Shown here: piece after piece, positions 38,860-52,100 of the stretch
Layout: each line of letters opens with the position of its first letter
How positions within the stretch are numbered: position 1 is the first letter of the stretch
Assembly: GCA_035578175.1 (NCBI GenBank)
Contig: JAQMRL010000001.1
Location: 376,531,220-376,595,219 of the forward strand
Direction of reading: 5' to 3'
DNA: 64,000 nt
Source of the DNA: Catonia carolina
Taxonomy: Eukaryota > Arthropoda > Insecta > Hemiptera > Achilidae
Notes under the pieces: model-generated
Databases searched by the model: none
What the model saw: the letters and a program-made list of their open reading frames with translations, nothing else
What the model was told of the DNA's origin: nothing
Made by a program: the position numbers and the translations under genes

Positions 38860-39835
38860 AAATCTGGTGTGAAACACTCACACGACTTTCTCTTGCCAAT
38901 GCAAATAGTTAAAAATATATCCTAACATTAGTAATAAAACATTATAAATAAACAAAACAAACTAACCTCAAAAAACATAATCATATTTTAATCATGAGTG
39001 AAAGACGTAAAGTGAAAATCAACCTCAGTTTAGCTTAAAAATACGGAAAATCACTCTTTTACGCTAAACTAGGCTCTGCAGAGAAAAAAGCTCTAAATAA
39101 AAGTTGCAGATCTTTCAATTTCCTATAAATTTGATTATAGACACTTTTGTCGTATAATGCATACTAAGGCCAAAATCTTAAAAAAATCGATTATTTACAC
39201 GTTTTCGTGAGAAAAAAAATAGAAAATTGCTAATTACCGCTAAACTAAGCATTATAAAAACAATGTTGGAGATAAAAGTAGTAGGATTTTAAATACTCTA
39301 CAACTTTAGGTATATACTTTTTTGCGCTAAAATGCATATTAAAGCCGCAATCTTAAAAAAACAATTTTTTTACGTGAAAACAGTCTCATCAAGTATTTCA
39401 GCAAACATGGCGCCTACCCTATCTTGTACAGCATAAAAATTTAGTAAACCAGGCGATTTAAAAAAAAATCGTAGGACCGGTTTTTGAGAAAATCGCAAAA
39501 AAGTGAAAAGTTACACGAATAAACTACTACTTCCGGTTGACCGATTTTGATGAAAATGTTCGTATCGGGTCGGTAGTGGTATGTAACTTAAGTTTCAAGT
39601 TTCAAGTTCGTACGATGTTCTGTTCTTGAGATATTCTGCACACATACACACACACACACACACAGACACACACACACACACACACACACAGACCAGTCGC
39701 TAAAAACATGTTTTTTGGGTTCAGGGGGTCTGAAAACGTGTAGATCTGGTGACTCTATTTCAAAAAATAGGCATGAAAACAATTCTTTCCTTCCTATTTA
39801 ATCATATAGGCAAGGGAAAGTAATAGGACCTAGTG
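38860..39835 (+). repeat. Repeat F copy 2 with internal tandem units and (CA)n
   Basis: It starts near CACACGACTTTCTCTTGCC and ends GGCAAGGGAAAGTAATAGG, an imperfect inverted pair. Inside, two diverged units of about 170 bp contain ATAATGCATACTAAGGCC and AAAATGCATATTAAAGCC, and a (CA)n array lies at 39645-39690. The right part is the inverted relative of 35610-36010. Confidence 0.55.
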
Positions 39836-40190
39836 ATTATTATTTTCTTATTAATTTATTAAAATTAAATTTTCTTTCAGTAATTTTTGTATACTCCACA
39901 GTCAAGCTGTTCAGTAGTAGGCATACTATATTAATACTTATATACAAGTTTCCGTTATTTTTTATGTATTTAATAATTTCTTATTATAACATTGTATCAT
40001 AATTGATTTAATGTAGTATGTTATTTTACATTTGTATCATTAATATCTTGTTGTCACTTTAAATGTCATGTGTAGGCCTACATATTGTTTAATTTTAGTA
40101 CCTATGTATATATAAAATGTATAAAACATTTTGTATAAACTTATGTAAAATAAAAAATCTACAGTAATATTATTATCATATTGGTTTTAA
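39836..40190. other. No recognisable feature
   Basis: AT-rich sequence without supportable features. Confidence 0.3.
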
Positions 40191-40194
40191 ATTA

Positions 40195-40819
40195 TTGTAA
40201 CATTTATGCGTGGTTAATTTTAAATCTGGTTATTAATATTATTAAACTTCCTTTTAACATTAGAACAAGCATTTATTAACAGAGTAGTTAATTACAAAAA
40301 TTAATACAATTACAATGACTAGTAAATTACATACGTAGACAAAACGTTAATAAAAACCTAAATCTTAAACTAAACTTGACTAAAAAAGAAAATATGACCA
40401 TTCACAATTAAACAACTTTTACTTACAAAACCAAAAATTGTACTCGAAATTTTGTAATACGAAGATCTGCTAACAAGTGCACCACGTTAAGTACAAAACT
40501 GGTTTTAACCAACTAACACTCCATAGCCTAATTGCACTGGTTTCACATCCGAATTACTACTGAACTGAATCAATGGAGAGTTTCACTCTTCTATAACAAC
40601 CGATCGTTTAGTTTCGAGAGTAATAAAGAATCATTGAGAATAAAAGAACCAAAAATTGTATCTCCTGCAATGTGCTCAAAAATTTCAAAGAATACTATAG
40701 AAAGAACGTAAAGGAATACATAAATACTAAATTAGAAAATAAATAGAAATGAATATCAATAAAAAGGAATAGGCCTAATAAAAACCTTTTCTACCCTGTT
40801 CTAAGTGACAACAATTACA
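40195..40819 (-). mobile_element. LTR-like unit 3
   Basis: Starts TGTAACATTTATGCG with AAATCTGGTTATTAATATT, parallel to 37467. On the minus strand a GTAAGTAAAAG donor-like site lies near 40425-40435. It probably ends near CAATTACA. No clear TATA box and no target duplication. Confidence 0.4.
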
Positions 40820-41050
40820 TGAGATCCGACCACTATTCTGAAAAGCATCTGTCTAAACCCAATCAAAAGGTGCTTCCACCATTGTCATTTCTTATGTTTA
40901 TTAACAGGTTCAGCACGGCAGCTAGAATCATGGGTGCTTTGCTACGCCGATCCGCCATTGCAGTGAAAATATACCATGCCGCCTTAAGGAGGCAGTCGAC
41001 CACGAAAACGACCTTACTTACTTGCTCATATATTAACCGGCTAAATATAG
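40820..41050 (+). other. GC-richer patch with a basic frame, unassigned
   Basis: A plus-strand 87-codon frame contains AARIMGALLRRSAIAVKIYH and AALRRQSTTKTT after an ATTAACAG that could be an acceptor. The opposite strand is also open over part. Composition differs from the surroundings. No family recognised and no donor found. Confidence 0.2.
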
Positions 41051-41511
41051 TACGGTATTATCAGCGTTTGTTGTTTCTATGAAATTTATATTTTAAACTT
41101 GTTGTTTAGTTATTAGAAAGTAGAAAAATAGAGAGTTATTAGTTATTAGTTATTAGAAGTAAAATAGGGAGTTATTAGAAAATAGAAAAGTACAATAATT
41201 ATGTTTGATAATGAATAATATTTAATTCACAAAATTGAAAATGTAAATTTAATTTTTTTTATATACATTCCAGAATAAAAAAAGTATTTACATGTTTACA
41301 ACAAATTAAAGGCTGGATAAATTTTTAAAGATTTCAAAACCGAATTTCTGACACCAAATCCTGGTTTACCACACATAAGTAGTAACTTAGTTTAGAATAC
41401 AACGCGGTAGGTTTTATCACCAGTATATTTACCCACTATTCTGGGGTTGTAAAAATAAATGAAAGGGTGAGTAAACAAAAGCACGCGCTATAACTCTTCC
41501 TTATAAATATA

Positions 41512-41912
41512 TGTTGTTGTTTAGGTCATCAGCTGAAAGGCTGCTTTGAACCTTTAGAGGCTATGCGAAGTAAAACGAGGTGCGAGGTGGTTTACCATTG
41601 ATTTCGGCACCGAGTGAAAATTTATGCTTATGAGCATGCCTGGCCCTCTGAAAAGCATATATTTTTCACCCTGTAAATGACACCTTCACTTCATTCACCA
41701 CAGGGTCTGGCTGTATAATGAAATGCATTACTCTCTGAGAAGATAACTCTGACTCGTGTATTTTACACCTCTACCTTCTCTGTTCCTAAATATCATTTAA
41801 TTGGCTGACCATGTGATAAGAAACACAACTATTTTTTTGTAGCCCTGGAACTAACATATTGAGTGCAAATAATTTGACACTCTACCTGTCTGTTATGTGC
41901 ATTAAAATATAT
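41512..41912 (-). repeat. Repeat B copy 5
   Basis: Full-length unit in inverted orientation, from TTGTTGTTTAGGTCATCAGC to ACCTGTCTGTTATGTGC. Confidence 0.8.
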
Positions 41913-42254
41913 AACATTATTTTATATAGTTCAACTTCATGAATGTAACATTTAACTAGTAAGGAAAGACTTTTAGAGTGGTTTATCCCAGAAAAATATG
42001 AAAACTACCATGAGTTTGATGTTGATTTTCGTAATCTACAAAAAATTCTGAAAATTTTGATTTATAGTAATAACTATTACCTACCCTCTTTCTAAGTGAG
42101 AATAAATTGCTGAGTACCTGCAATAAACTATAGTAGAAATCAACTCAATAGAGACTTTTACAGCAGTTATTTTTTATACTTAGGCCCAAGAAAATTATAG
42201 GAAAAATTTGTGTAGAATAATAAACTATTTTGTTATTAAAGGAAAGCGAATATA

Positions 42255-42655
42255 GCTTGTTGTAGTTTAGATCATCAGCCGAAAGGCTGGTTTGAACCTG
42301 TAGAGGTTTTATTAAGTAAAAAGAGGAGTGAGGTGGTTTACCATTGCCTTCTTCACTGAATGGAAAAATAAGCTTATCAGCATGCCGGGCCCTCTGAAAA
42401 GTACATATTTTCCACTCTGCAAATGACACCTTCACTTCATTCGCGACAGGGTTTGGCTGTATAATGAAATTCATTACTTCCAGAGGAGGTAACTCTGATT
42501 AGTGTCTTTTACACCTCTACCTCCTCTGTTCTAAAATGATTCAGTCACTTAATCGGCTGACCATATGATAAGAAACAGAACTATATATTTTAGCCGTGCA
42601 ACAAACAGATTGAGAGTAAATAATTTGACACTCCACCTGTCTGTTATGGATAGCT
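42255..42655 (-). repeat. Repeat B copy 6
   Basis: Full-length unit, directly downstream of gene C. A 109-codon frame runs across it with VANEVKVSFAEWKICTFQRA and RHADKLIFPFSEEGNGKPPH. This frame is shared with other copies and need not be a host gene. Confidence 0.8.
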
Positions 42656-42697
42656 TGTTATTAAAATAAAAAAAATATATACAGATTGTTGGAAAGA

Positions 42698-42703
42698 TTT
42701 ATT
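42698..42703 (-). terminator. Polyadenylation signal of gene C
   Basis: AATAAA on the minus strand lies about 22-27 bp beyond the gene C stop codon (42725-42727). Confidence 0.5.
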
Positions 42704-42724
42704 TAATAATAAATAATATTACAT

Positions 42725-43104
42725 TTAATTATTCCAAGATTTTAACACTGAAGATTGCAGAGCCGGATCTTGAGCAATAAAAGGTGGTGGTGCCGGAGTT
42801 GGTAACAAACCAACAGATACTTTATTGAAAAATGTTATTTTTGGTACACTACCAACATGAGCTTGAACAAAACTTGGTCTGGATTGATCAGGTGAAACTA
42901 AATCAACACTACTTGGTGAAAGAGTTATACAATCAAATGAAATGGCGGCTAATGTTGTACTCATTGCCTGACCTTCAAGGCTTAAACAAATATGCACTCC
43001 TTGATCCTGATTTAATCGGACATCATAAAATACTATACACAATTGTATAATGGGAAATTGTGGCAATGGCACGCATAATGGTGGAAGATCCGTTCCAGTT
43101 TTAA
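42725..43104 (-). CDS. Gene C last exon: DUF4773-like domain
   Basis: Preceded by a TTTATTTTTCAG acceptor, the exon opens with two bases of a split codon and encodes KTGTDLPPLCVPLPQFPIIQ, LCIVFYDVRLNQDQG, HICLSLEGQAMST and FDCITL, then a Pro/Ser-rich tail ending LKSWNN. The spacing of CVPLP, LC, IC and DC parallels CIPLP, LC, FC and EC of gene B exon 4. The acceptor phase (1) is identical. The tail is much shorter than in gene B (about 50 against 190 residues). An ATG-initiated frame begins at 43072, but the acceptor and homology extend the coding region to 43104. Confidence 0.8.
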
Positions 43105-46100
43105 CTGAAAAATAAATAAAACATATAATATTATAAATAAAAGTAACTAAATAAAACTAAAATTCGGCACTATAACACTGTGATTAAACCAGCAGCGTTA
43201 TATATTAGTGAAACTTTGCCAATGAACCGAAAACAAGAAATAGAAAAAATTAAAAAGGAAGAGAGGAAAATCATCAGGAAAATTCTTGGACCGAGAAAAA
43301 CAGAGGATGGATACAGATTACAGAAGAATCAAGTCATGGAAACATACTCGAATATAGAAATTGATATGAAGAAGAGACGTCTGAAATTTTATGGTCACAT
43401 TATCAGACTTTCGGAACACCGACTAACTAAGAGAGTTTTAAAATATTTCTTGTCTCTAACTGGCTCAGGACCATGGGCAGAAAATGTCAAAAAGGATCTA
43501 ACACGGCTGAATACAACCGAACAGGAGATTTTAAACAGGGATGTCTTTGGAAAGAAAGTACATAAGTGGTAGGTTCCCTCAGAATTGCTCAGAATTGAAC
43601 CAAAACAGTTTAGACCTAGTGGAGTGAGGAAAGGAAGCTGAAATTCTCGCAGGGGATGAAGGAGCACTGGGCTAACAGGAAAATGGACAAGCTGGGATAA
43701 AGAATGAACCATTGAATACTTAGCATCTTCCTTTCAAGGGAGTTTTACCGTCTAATAATAGTAATAAATCAAAGTGTTTATTACAGAGTTTATGTAGGCC
43801 CTATTGTACTTTATGACATAGTTAGTTGAGACTATTTAGGAGTATTAGCCATGCATTTCTTATGGGAGTTTGGAACTACTATTCATGATGAAAACATTTA
43901 GCTATCATAGCCTTTGCAGGTACACAAGTAAATTGTATATATTTTATTTACTTTATTTATTTTGTGATTATATTATACCATAATCTATATAATATATCAG
44001 CGGGAACTAACCAGCAATGTTATTACGAATATTAAACAGCTAAGTAAGAGTATAATTAATCATAATTATCAATTCAATTAATAATAGATTACGTCTAAAT
44101 TTAGAACATTATGTCATACTGTTTTTATACCGAGCGATAAAAGTTATAACATCAATAGAAATAATAAAAGTAAAGATAAGGAAAGAGGGTGAGGCAGGAG
44201 AGAATTGCCCTGAAAATGTCACTGTAATGTGTTCAGAACAGTTAGTAATTCTACTTATGTTCATTTGAACTGTAGTCTCAACTAAACACGTCATCAAGTG
44301 TAAGTATACTCGTACAAACACAATTTTTGTGTTTTTTTTGTGTTAATCAAGACAGTAAAGTCAAAGTTGTCAACTAATTTCAGGACTAATAAAGGTTTAA
44401 ATCAGGGATGCTCTTATCCCAACTCTGTTAAAAATATATTTAAATAAGGTTTTAGAAGGATGACGGAAGGGACGTTACAGTTATAGTAATTTACACATTT
44501 GATGTTACTTCAATTACTATTTAAGATTCTGAAAAGGTTTTCTTAACAGAAAATAAATGATTAATATTTAAAAAGATTTTATTACTTAACTCAAGTTTGG
44601 TATCCATTAGTTTAATGCAAATATCTCTCTTCTTCTTCCAGTGCCTATCCGTTACCGAATGTTGGCAATCATTCTGGCAATGATGATTTTGTTGACAGCC
44701 GCTTTAAACAATTCAGGGGTGGATACTGAAAACCATGTCCTTAAATTTTTCAGCCAGGATATTCGCCTTCGCCCAACGCCTCTCCTGCCATGCACTTTCC
44801 CCTGCACTATGCATTTCAGCAGCTTGTATTTAGTTTCATTTCTCATGATGTGTCCTAGGTATTCCAATTTTCTTCTTTTGACTGTGTACATTATTTCAGT
44901 CTTTTTATTTAGTTTTTGAAGAACTCTCTCATTGGATATTTTATCTGTCCATGATATTCTCAGGATTCTTCTGTAGGTCCACATCTCAAATGACTCCAGT
45001 TTCTTTGCTGTTGCTTCACTGAGAGCCCAAGATTCTACTCCATATAGCAAGATGGAAAATACATAGCATCGAAGTAGTCTATTTTCAAATCAAGGTTCAA
45101 GTTGTGTGTCTTGAACAGTTTTGACATTTGGTTGAATGCTGATCTGGCTTTTTCAATCCTGGCCTTTATTTTCTGAGAATGGTCCCACCGCTCATTTAAC
45201 ACTGTGCCCAAGTAAACGTATGTTGGTACTTGTTCTACAACTTTGCCAAATGCAAATATAAAAATAATAAATTCAATTTTTTTTTGTTTTACACCTGACT
45301 GTTTTGCAATTTCTGCTAATGCAGATGGAGAATGATGATATATGAAAATGAATGATGAAAAAATGCCAGACCTGCTTGGGAATTGAACCCAGGACCCCGG
45401 CATATAAGCCAGTTGCGCTAACCACTACACCAACAGGCCAGCCTAATAAATTCAGTGATATAATATAGAGTTGTCGTTGATATTTAAAATATTTGTCAAT
45501 ATTTTGTTATTTAACACAAATATGGCTTTAGACCATAAATATTTTAAAAAAAACTAATCTCTTGTTGATGCTTAGCATTCATAAATTCAAATCCCAGTAT
45601 TATCTTTTTCTTAATAAATCAACAGTTAGTAACAATAAATAATTAAGGAAGAAATATTTAAACATATTAAAAAAATTTTAATATTTTGTAACTGTCATAG
45701 ATAAGTATAAAAGTCCATTCTAAATTTAAAAAAATTAAATGAAATGAATAAATTGTCACATAAATAACTTTCATAAATCGATATTAAATTATCTCCAGTT
45801 GTACTGCTACACAGTATAGAAGTGCCTGTGAGAGATTTCTTTTTGCATTATGCTACTATTTGTGGATGACCTAGTTATTGTAGCGTCTGACAAATAATGA
45901 ATATCATGTATACAATTTTAAGAAATTGACACACGCCTTTTCATAATGGGGTCTGAATATTAATTTAGACAAAACAAAATACTTGGTAAATGGAGTGGAT
46001 GAGATGGATTTGGATGTAGTAGGGAAAATAGTCAAAGGGTGCATTAAGTTCAAGTACCTGGGTTCTGTTTTCTCAAAGAAGGGAGATAGTGTGAATGATA

Positions 46101-49100
46101 TCGACCATAGATTAATACAGGGTAATGCGGCTGTGCAAAAGCTGAAATCTCTATGGTGGTCAGAAAATCTGCACAAGGAAACAAAATATTGTCTTACAGT
46201 AGTGTTACAAGACGTATACTGTTGTATGGATATGAAATGTGGGAAGAGAGGAAGAAAAAGGAGGAGCAACTGCTGATTTTGTAGATGGATGTGTTGCATA
46301 GAAGCCATAGAACTTCCAGGCTGTAACATGTTAGAAATAAAGAAATGAGATTAAGATCTATACTGTGGACTGTGATTGATAATATGGAGAGGACACTGAA
46401 GTGGTATGGCCATATTAGGAGAATGGAGGAATGTTGATAGCCTAGAAAAGTGTGGGAATGAAGTCCGCACTAAAGACAGAAGCATGGATGGTCTCCAAAA
46501 AAATGGAGGCGATGGTGAGACGAAGGTTGAATGATGATAGTTGGCATGATAGGAGACTATGAAGTTTACTATGCAAGAGACAGCATGTTTAAGCAGTAGA
46601 AAACTTGCTTGTATTCATTATAGTTCAATTTTTAATCATATCTTTGGAGTACGTTTTAAATTTTTACTCGTATTTTTTCATCTGTCAGGGTATTTTCAAT
46701 CTTCAACTCATTTGTATACAGTATTATTATTTACCTGATTATGTAAAACAAAAAAAATTGTTACATATGTTTTGACTGAACAAGGTTCATCATTAAATAA
46801 TTATATGTAAATGGTTTAGTATTGTATGATTAAAATTTTGTTCTGTTTTTGTGTTATTTACTTGTAGTATCAGGGTTTATATGAGCAGTATTTTCACTGA
46901 TTTCAACATGTTATAGGTTAGCCAAGAGCACTTATACTTAAATGGGCTATTAAAGAAATCACATTCTGTTTTATTCTAATGTTATGAAAGCTCTTTCTTT
47001 TTTTTTGAAAATACTGATCAATTTCATACTATTAAATGTAACCTATATTTTACCATTCTGCAGTGGATAGGAAAAGCGGACCTGGTATAAAAAGAATGTT
47101 GTAGCTTCAAAATCTGAGAACTTAGTGTGGAAAATGCTAAGACGAGCCATGCCACAGTGTGACAAACGAAGTGGAATTGCTATGGTGGTCACCAACATTC
47201 AGAACGGATAGGGACCTGAAGAAGAAGAATCCATCTTTGTGGTCAAAGGTAATATAGCTTTTCTGCAGTAATAGACCAACAACACAATGGGCTGGCACAA
47301 ATTTTTATGAGATTATGCTGACATAATCTTTATTACTCTACATAAATTAGGATGGAATAATATTTCCTTAATTGAACAATATATCATATTTGATATAAAT
47401 ATCATATTTAAATATATGCGAGACCTGATTGGGAATCAAACTTGGGACTCCTGGCATAGAAGCCAGTTGCGCTTACCACTACATAAAACAGTAATTAGTC
47501 AACAATCATTCATGAAAGACAAAAAGGAAAAATTATAAACTAATGGATTGAACGGTCTGCATAGTCTCAAAAAAATCTGTGATTTTTATTAGGATGATAG
47601 TAATGAATTTATTAAATAAATAACATTAGCATTTTCCTAATGCATAACTTAAGCAAATTTTGCTTAAGTTACGCATTAGGAAAATGCTCAACAAGCTTAC
47701 AGGTTTTATTATTCGTAACTCAACTCCTATGATAATCTGATTAATTCTTCTCACGAATGCAGTATGTAAAAGAATTGGTTGTCTTTTACAGCTTACTTCA
47801 GGGCTCGAAAATAATATAACATAAATCACTTGACTGGTACAGGCCTACTATTGCTCCACCAACAAATTAAAGGTAAGTACAAGCAGATATGAACACGTAC
47901 CACATAAAAATGAAATAATATGATTGTAAAACTATTAAAAAAAATTAACACAAAACATGCTAGAAAAATGACATGTGACATGTGAATGCATGTGTTGTGT
48001 GACCAAAAACACAGCAAACATGTAAATACTAACAAAACATTAAAAAAATCAAAACGGATGGTTTTTCTAAAATAAAAAAATTTTCTAAATAGTTTTTAAA
48101 ATCCATTTATGGATGGTAAAATTAATTTATGGACGTGCTAAATTCTCAGTGATAGCTCGGTTTCAGAGGTTTTGATCTAAGACCTTATGGATATTAGTCA
48201 ACGCACCCTCTTACATTTCTAAAATTACCTAACATAACAACCTCAACATCCCTCTAGTAACAGACATTTTCATTCAACTTTATCGAAAATTCCACAACAG
48301 ACTTTTCACTCATCCAAACGAACTGGTACGTAAACTTTCCTCCCATCATCGACCAAACAACATTCAAAGATGATTCAGGAGGAAGTGGAGCACGGATCTC
48401 CTGTTTTAGAAATGGTTACATGCATGGGCAGATTTAGGTCTTGATATCTAGGGGTGCAAGCTCACCGGAAGGTATGAAGTATTTGGATACTAAATACTAA
48501 ATTTATTATCATCCCAAAAATCTGGGGCGCACTCCCTATCACCCCCGTAAATCATGGTTACATGTTATTAATAAATAAACATTAAAAATTAATAACATGT
48601 AATATTAATTGATGAATTAGTAAGAAGTAACTAAATAACATGTCAGTAAGTGGTGCTCTCCATACTGTCACTCATTCTTTCACCCACCATCTTATTCGCT
48701 CGTTTATTTTGTAACAGTAGTGAATTTTATTAATAAAGTTAATAAAAAAAAAATCAACCTGCATAGAGTCTAATTCTGTTATAAATATCTATTACAAATA
48801 ACAATCTACCTCCTTATTCATCCAAAATGTTAATATTAAATGTTAAAAAGTACACTGCAACCTATAAAACTATTAGTTAAAAGTTGGACCATAGTAAAAT
48901 ACCGTTGCAAAAATTTTATGAAAATAATATGACTTTTGAGATAAAAACAAGAATAATTTCACAAAAAAACTGAGATTTATTAAGAGGTAACGTTTATGGC
49001 TTATATTTTTTTTTTTTCTTTTTGGTTTAACGTCCGACTGTTTTGCAAATTGCTGCTAATGCAGACGGTGAAGGATGAAATGAATTTTTTGTAACGTATG

Positions 49101-52100
49101 AAAAAATGCCATGCCCGAGTGGGATTCGAACCCAAGATCGCGTGATGAGAGGCGAGCACGTTACCAACATCGCCAACGCGGCCGGCATGGTTTATGGTGT
49201 TGTTTAGGTCAACAGCCAAAAGGCTGGTTTGAACCTGTAGAGGTTTTACGAAGTAAAACGAGGAGTGAGGTGGTTTACCATTGCCTTCCTCACTGAGTGG
49301 AAAAGTACGCTTATCAGCATGCCGGGCCCTCTGAAAAGCATATATTTTCCACTCTGTAAATGACACCTTCACTTCATTCACCACAGGGTCTGGCTGTACA
49401 ATTGAGAGGTTACTTTTCTTTGATGGGTTTAAATTAAAATAATAATGCATACCAGTAGTAGCTTATTTATATTTTTCCTGGTATGAACAAAGCTAAAAGA
49501 AGTTTAATGTTAGTAGTTGTTTTAGAATCAGCTGATCAACGCTGTGATGTTTTCAATATTTATTAAATTGCTGAAGGAAAATAAGGTAGAATCATTTCAT
49601 TGTTTTGTTTTAAATATAATTTTTTTTGAAATAATGTTTATAATTGTTTTATAATTCGAATTTGGTGCGTATTCTGTGATTACCGTGACGTCATGTGTTT
49701 TTTGTATTGAGTGCGTTATGAAGTGAAAAAAAAAGTGCGATTACAAATTAAATCAAATTTCAGTTAAACAAATATAAAACCACGTTTCAGCGATATTTAA
49801 ATATAAAACCAAGGAATAAAACATCAAACTTCAAAATAAATAAAAAACTGACCGACGAAATATATATTAACCAAAAAATCGTCCTTGCTTATTTAAATTT
49901 CATAGTACAAATTATCTCCGCATCAAGCGTTAACATCCAACTTGCGACCAATGAGCTAGAAATATAACCGGAGGTAGCACTGACACGGCGTCTACTCTTG
50001 AAAAGCGTGCCGCTGTTATTTTGTTATGTTGGTACTGTGGTGAGGATAGCGCTCTGAAATATTACATGCTGTAAATGAGCTTTTATTTATCGTCAGAGTT
50101 TACTTTTGATAATGTCAATTCTGTAAGTAATTATGGTTCGATAATGTGTTGTATTTGGATGCAATGAAGCATATAAAATAGGAAGTGGGGTCCAGTTTCA
50201 TAGTTAAGTTCATAATTATTTATCAATAACCAATTTAAAACAGCTGAATCTGAGTGTCTGTATGAGTTTCAAGTCCTTTGAGATTGTAAATATTTATTAT
50301 AAACTAATTTTATCTCGGTTATTTTTCCACCCATTTCATTATTAATGATCTATCATAATTTTATACTTCACTCAAAGAATTAAAACCCAAAGTTTTGATC
50401 TTCCAGGAATGAAATTTCTCAAGTAGGCTAGGCTTAGTTCAATTGAATTACAAAGCCTAGGCGTACCTAATTGATTATTCTATAATTATTGCAGTGCCTT
50501 AACTGATTTAATTAGGCTATAAAATATCAGGAAACCTAAGGCAGGACAAGGATGCTGAAAGCTATTTTAACTAGGCTACAATAACATCCAGTCTTAATGT
50601 AAAGTTTGTATTTTTCTAACTCTGGTTAGGCCTATTTGTTATTCCAAAGTGGTTATTTCTTTTGACAATTTTTATTTAGGCTACTTACGAATAATAAACA
50701 TTTGTATAACACATTCATGATATATTTTGGCATCGGTTTTACATGTTTGGGTTTTAAATAAAACTGGTTGTAATCGGTTTTCATATCGATTTATTTTAAT
50801 TTCTTTTTTTATATCGTACTGCTTATGGAAGTGTACCACATATTAATATTCACAGCTACCCGACTTGGAAATTAAACGTATGTAGCCTAAGTTAAATTAG
50901 TTTCAACGTTTTAGCCATGACAATATTTAAAGTGTCCACCACATTGAACAAGTCAAAATTATTTGAGTATGAATCCTGTAGTTATTACAGTAATAGAATA
51001 TGGAATATATTGTTTGCACAGGTTAAACTTAATTCCAAAGATTTCCAAGATCCTGCCCTAAACTTTTAAAATCATGGGAAAATCCTGTTAGAATGAAGAA
51101 TTGGAAAGCAACAGTCCACAGTACCCTCTGCAGCAAGCATTTTAAGGAAGAGTCCTACCAAGTGAGACCTGGAACTCTAATAAAACTTCCTATGTAGTGA
51201 ATTGTTTAATAAAGTTCCTGACTGTGAGGAAGAAACATATTATCTGTTTTTAGTACATTGCCAGAAAAATTTGTCTGAACTAAAACTTTTTATTTAATTA
51301 TATTTTACTTGACTCTAAAAAAAAAATAGTACAAGGAAGTACTACTGTTTTATCATCCTCTTGTTTGATCAAAATACTGACATTTCTGATTTTCTTGCTT
51401 TATGCGATATGAACACAGATCATAAAACACAAACTGACCATTCACAATACTGAGGTCTGGTAATCCTATCCACAATCCTATTCTGAAACATTGATATGAA
51501 ATATGTTATACCAACACAACTATCAAAGTTTTACAGAATTGTTTAACTTTTAAATGAACAAATAAAATGGTTTTAACCAATTCCTTCGTGTTTCTATTTA
51601 CAATCCTGTATTCTTAAAGAGAAATTATTTTTAGTGATTTTTCCAATTGTATGAAAACATTAGTAAGATGTGGGAGAGATAGGTAATAGTAGTAGGCCTA
51701 TGGTTGTAACCCAGCATTTGGCCATGTTTTATACAACAACATTAATAATATATTTTGTGTGAAGAGTATAGGTGAAGGTGAAACTAGTTACAAGGTAGAT
51801 TTAATTTTAAAAATGTACTTTTGTTAAGTGATAATCCTGGATAAGGTAGGCCTACATACTTAAACTTAAATCAAATATCTTGAGATAAAAATCTTTGCCA
51901 AGTAAATTTCCAAAGGTTTTACTTATTTTAAAATTTGATTATTTCTACAAAAAGTTATTTTTCAGCAAAGGTAATTGAAATATGTATGAACAATTAAATT
52001 AAAAGGCTTACCAAAAACAAAGAAGTAAGGGTTATTTGATTTTGAATTTCTTGATAACTTAGTTATAGCTAACTTGATACATATTAAAATAACTAATATA

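Noticed and set aside
39588..39782. Val-Cys-rich 64-codon frame
   Set aside because: Produced by the (CA)n microsatellite.
42725..43072. 115-codon frame from the ATG at 43072 as a complete gene
   Set aside because: Homology to gene B and an acceptor at 43105 extend the coding exon upstream. There is no signal peptide at this ATG.
45904..46329. Minus-strand 141-codon frame
   Set aside because: It lies opposite the plus-strand LINE reverse-transcriptase relic and has no family signature.
49111..49296. Plus-strand 61-codon frame across 49111-49296
   Set aside because: It spans the junction of a SINE and repeat B, so it is a chance fusion of repeats.
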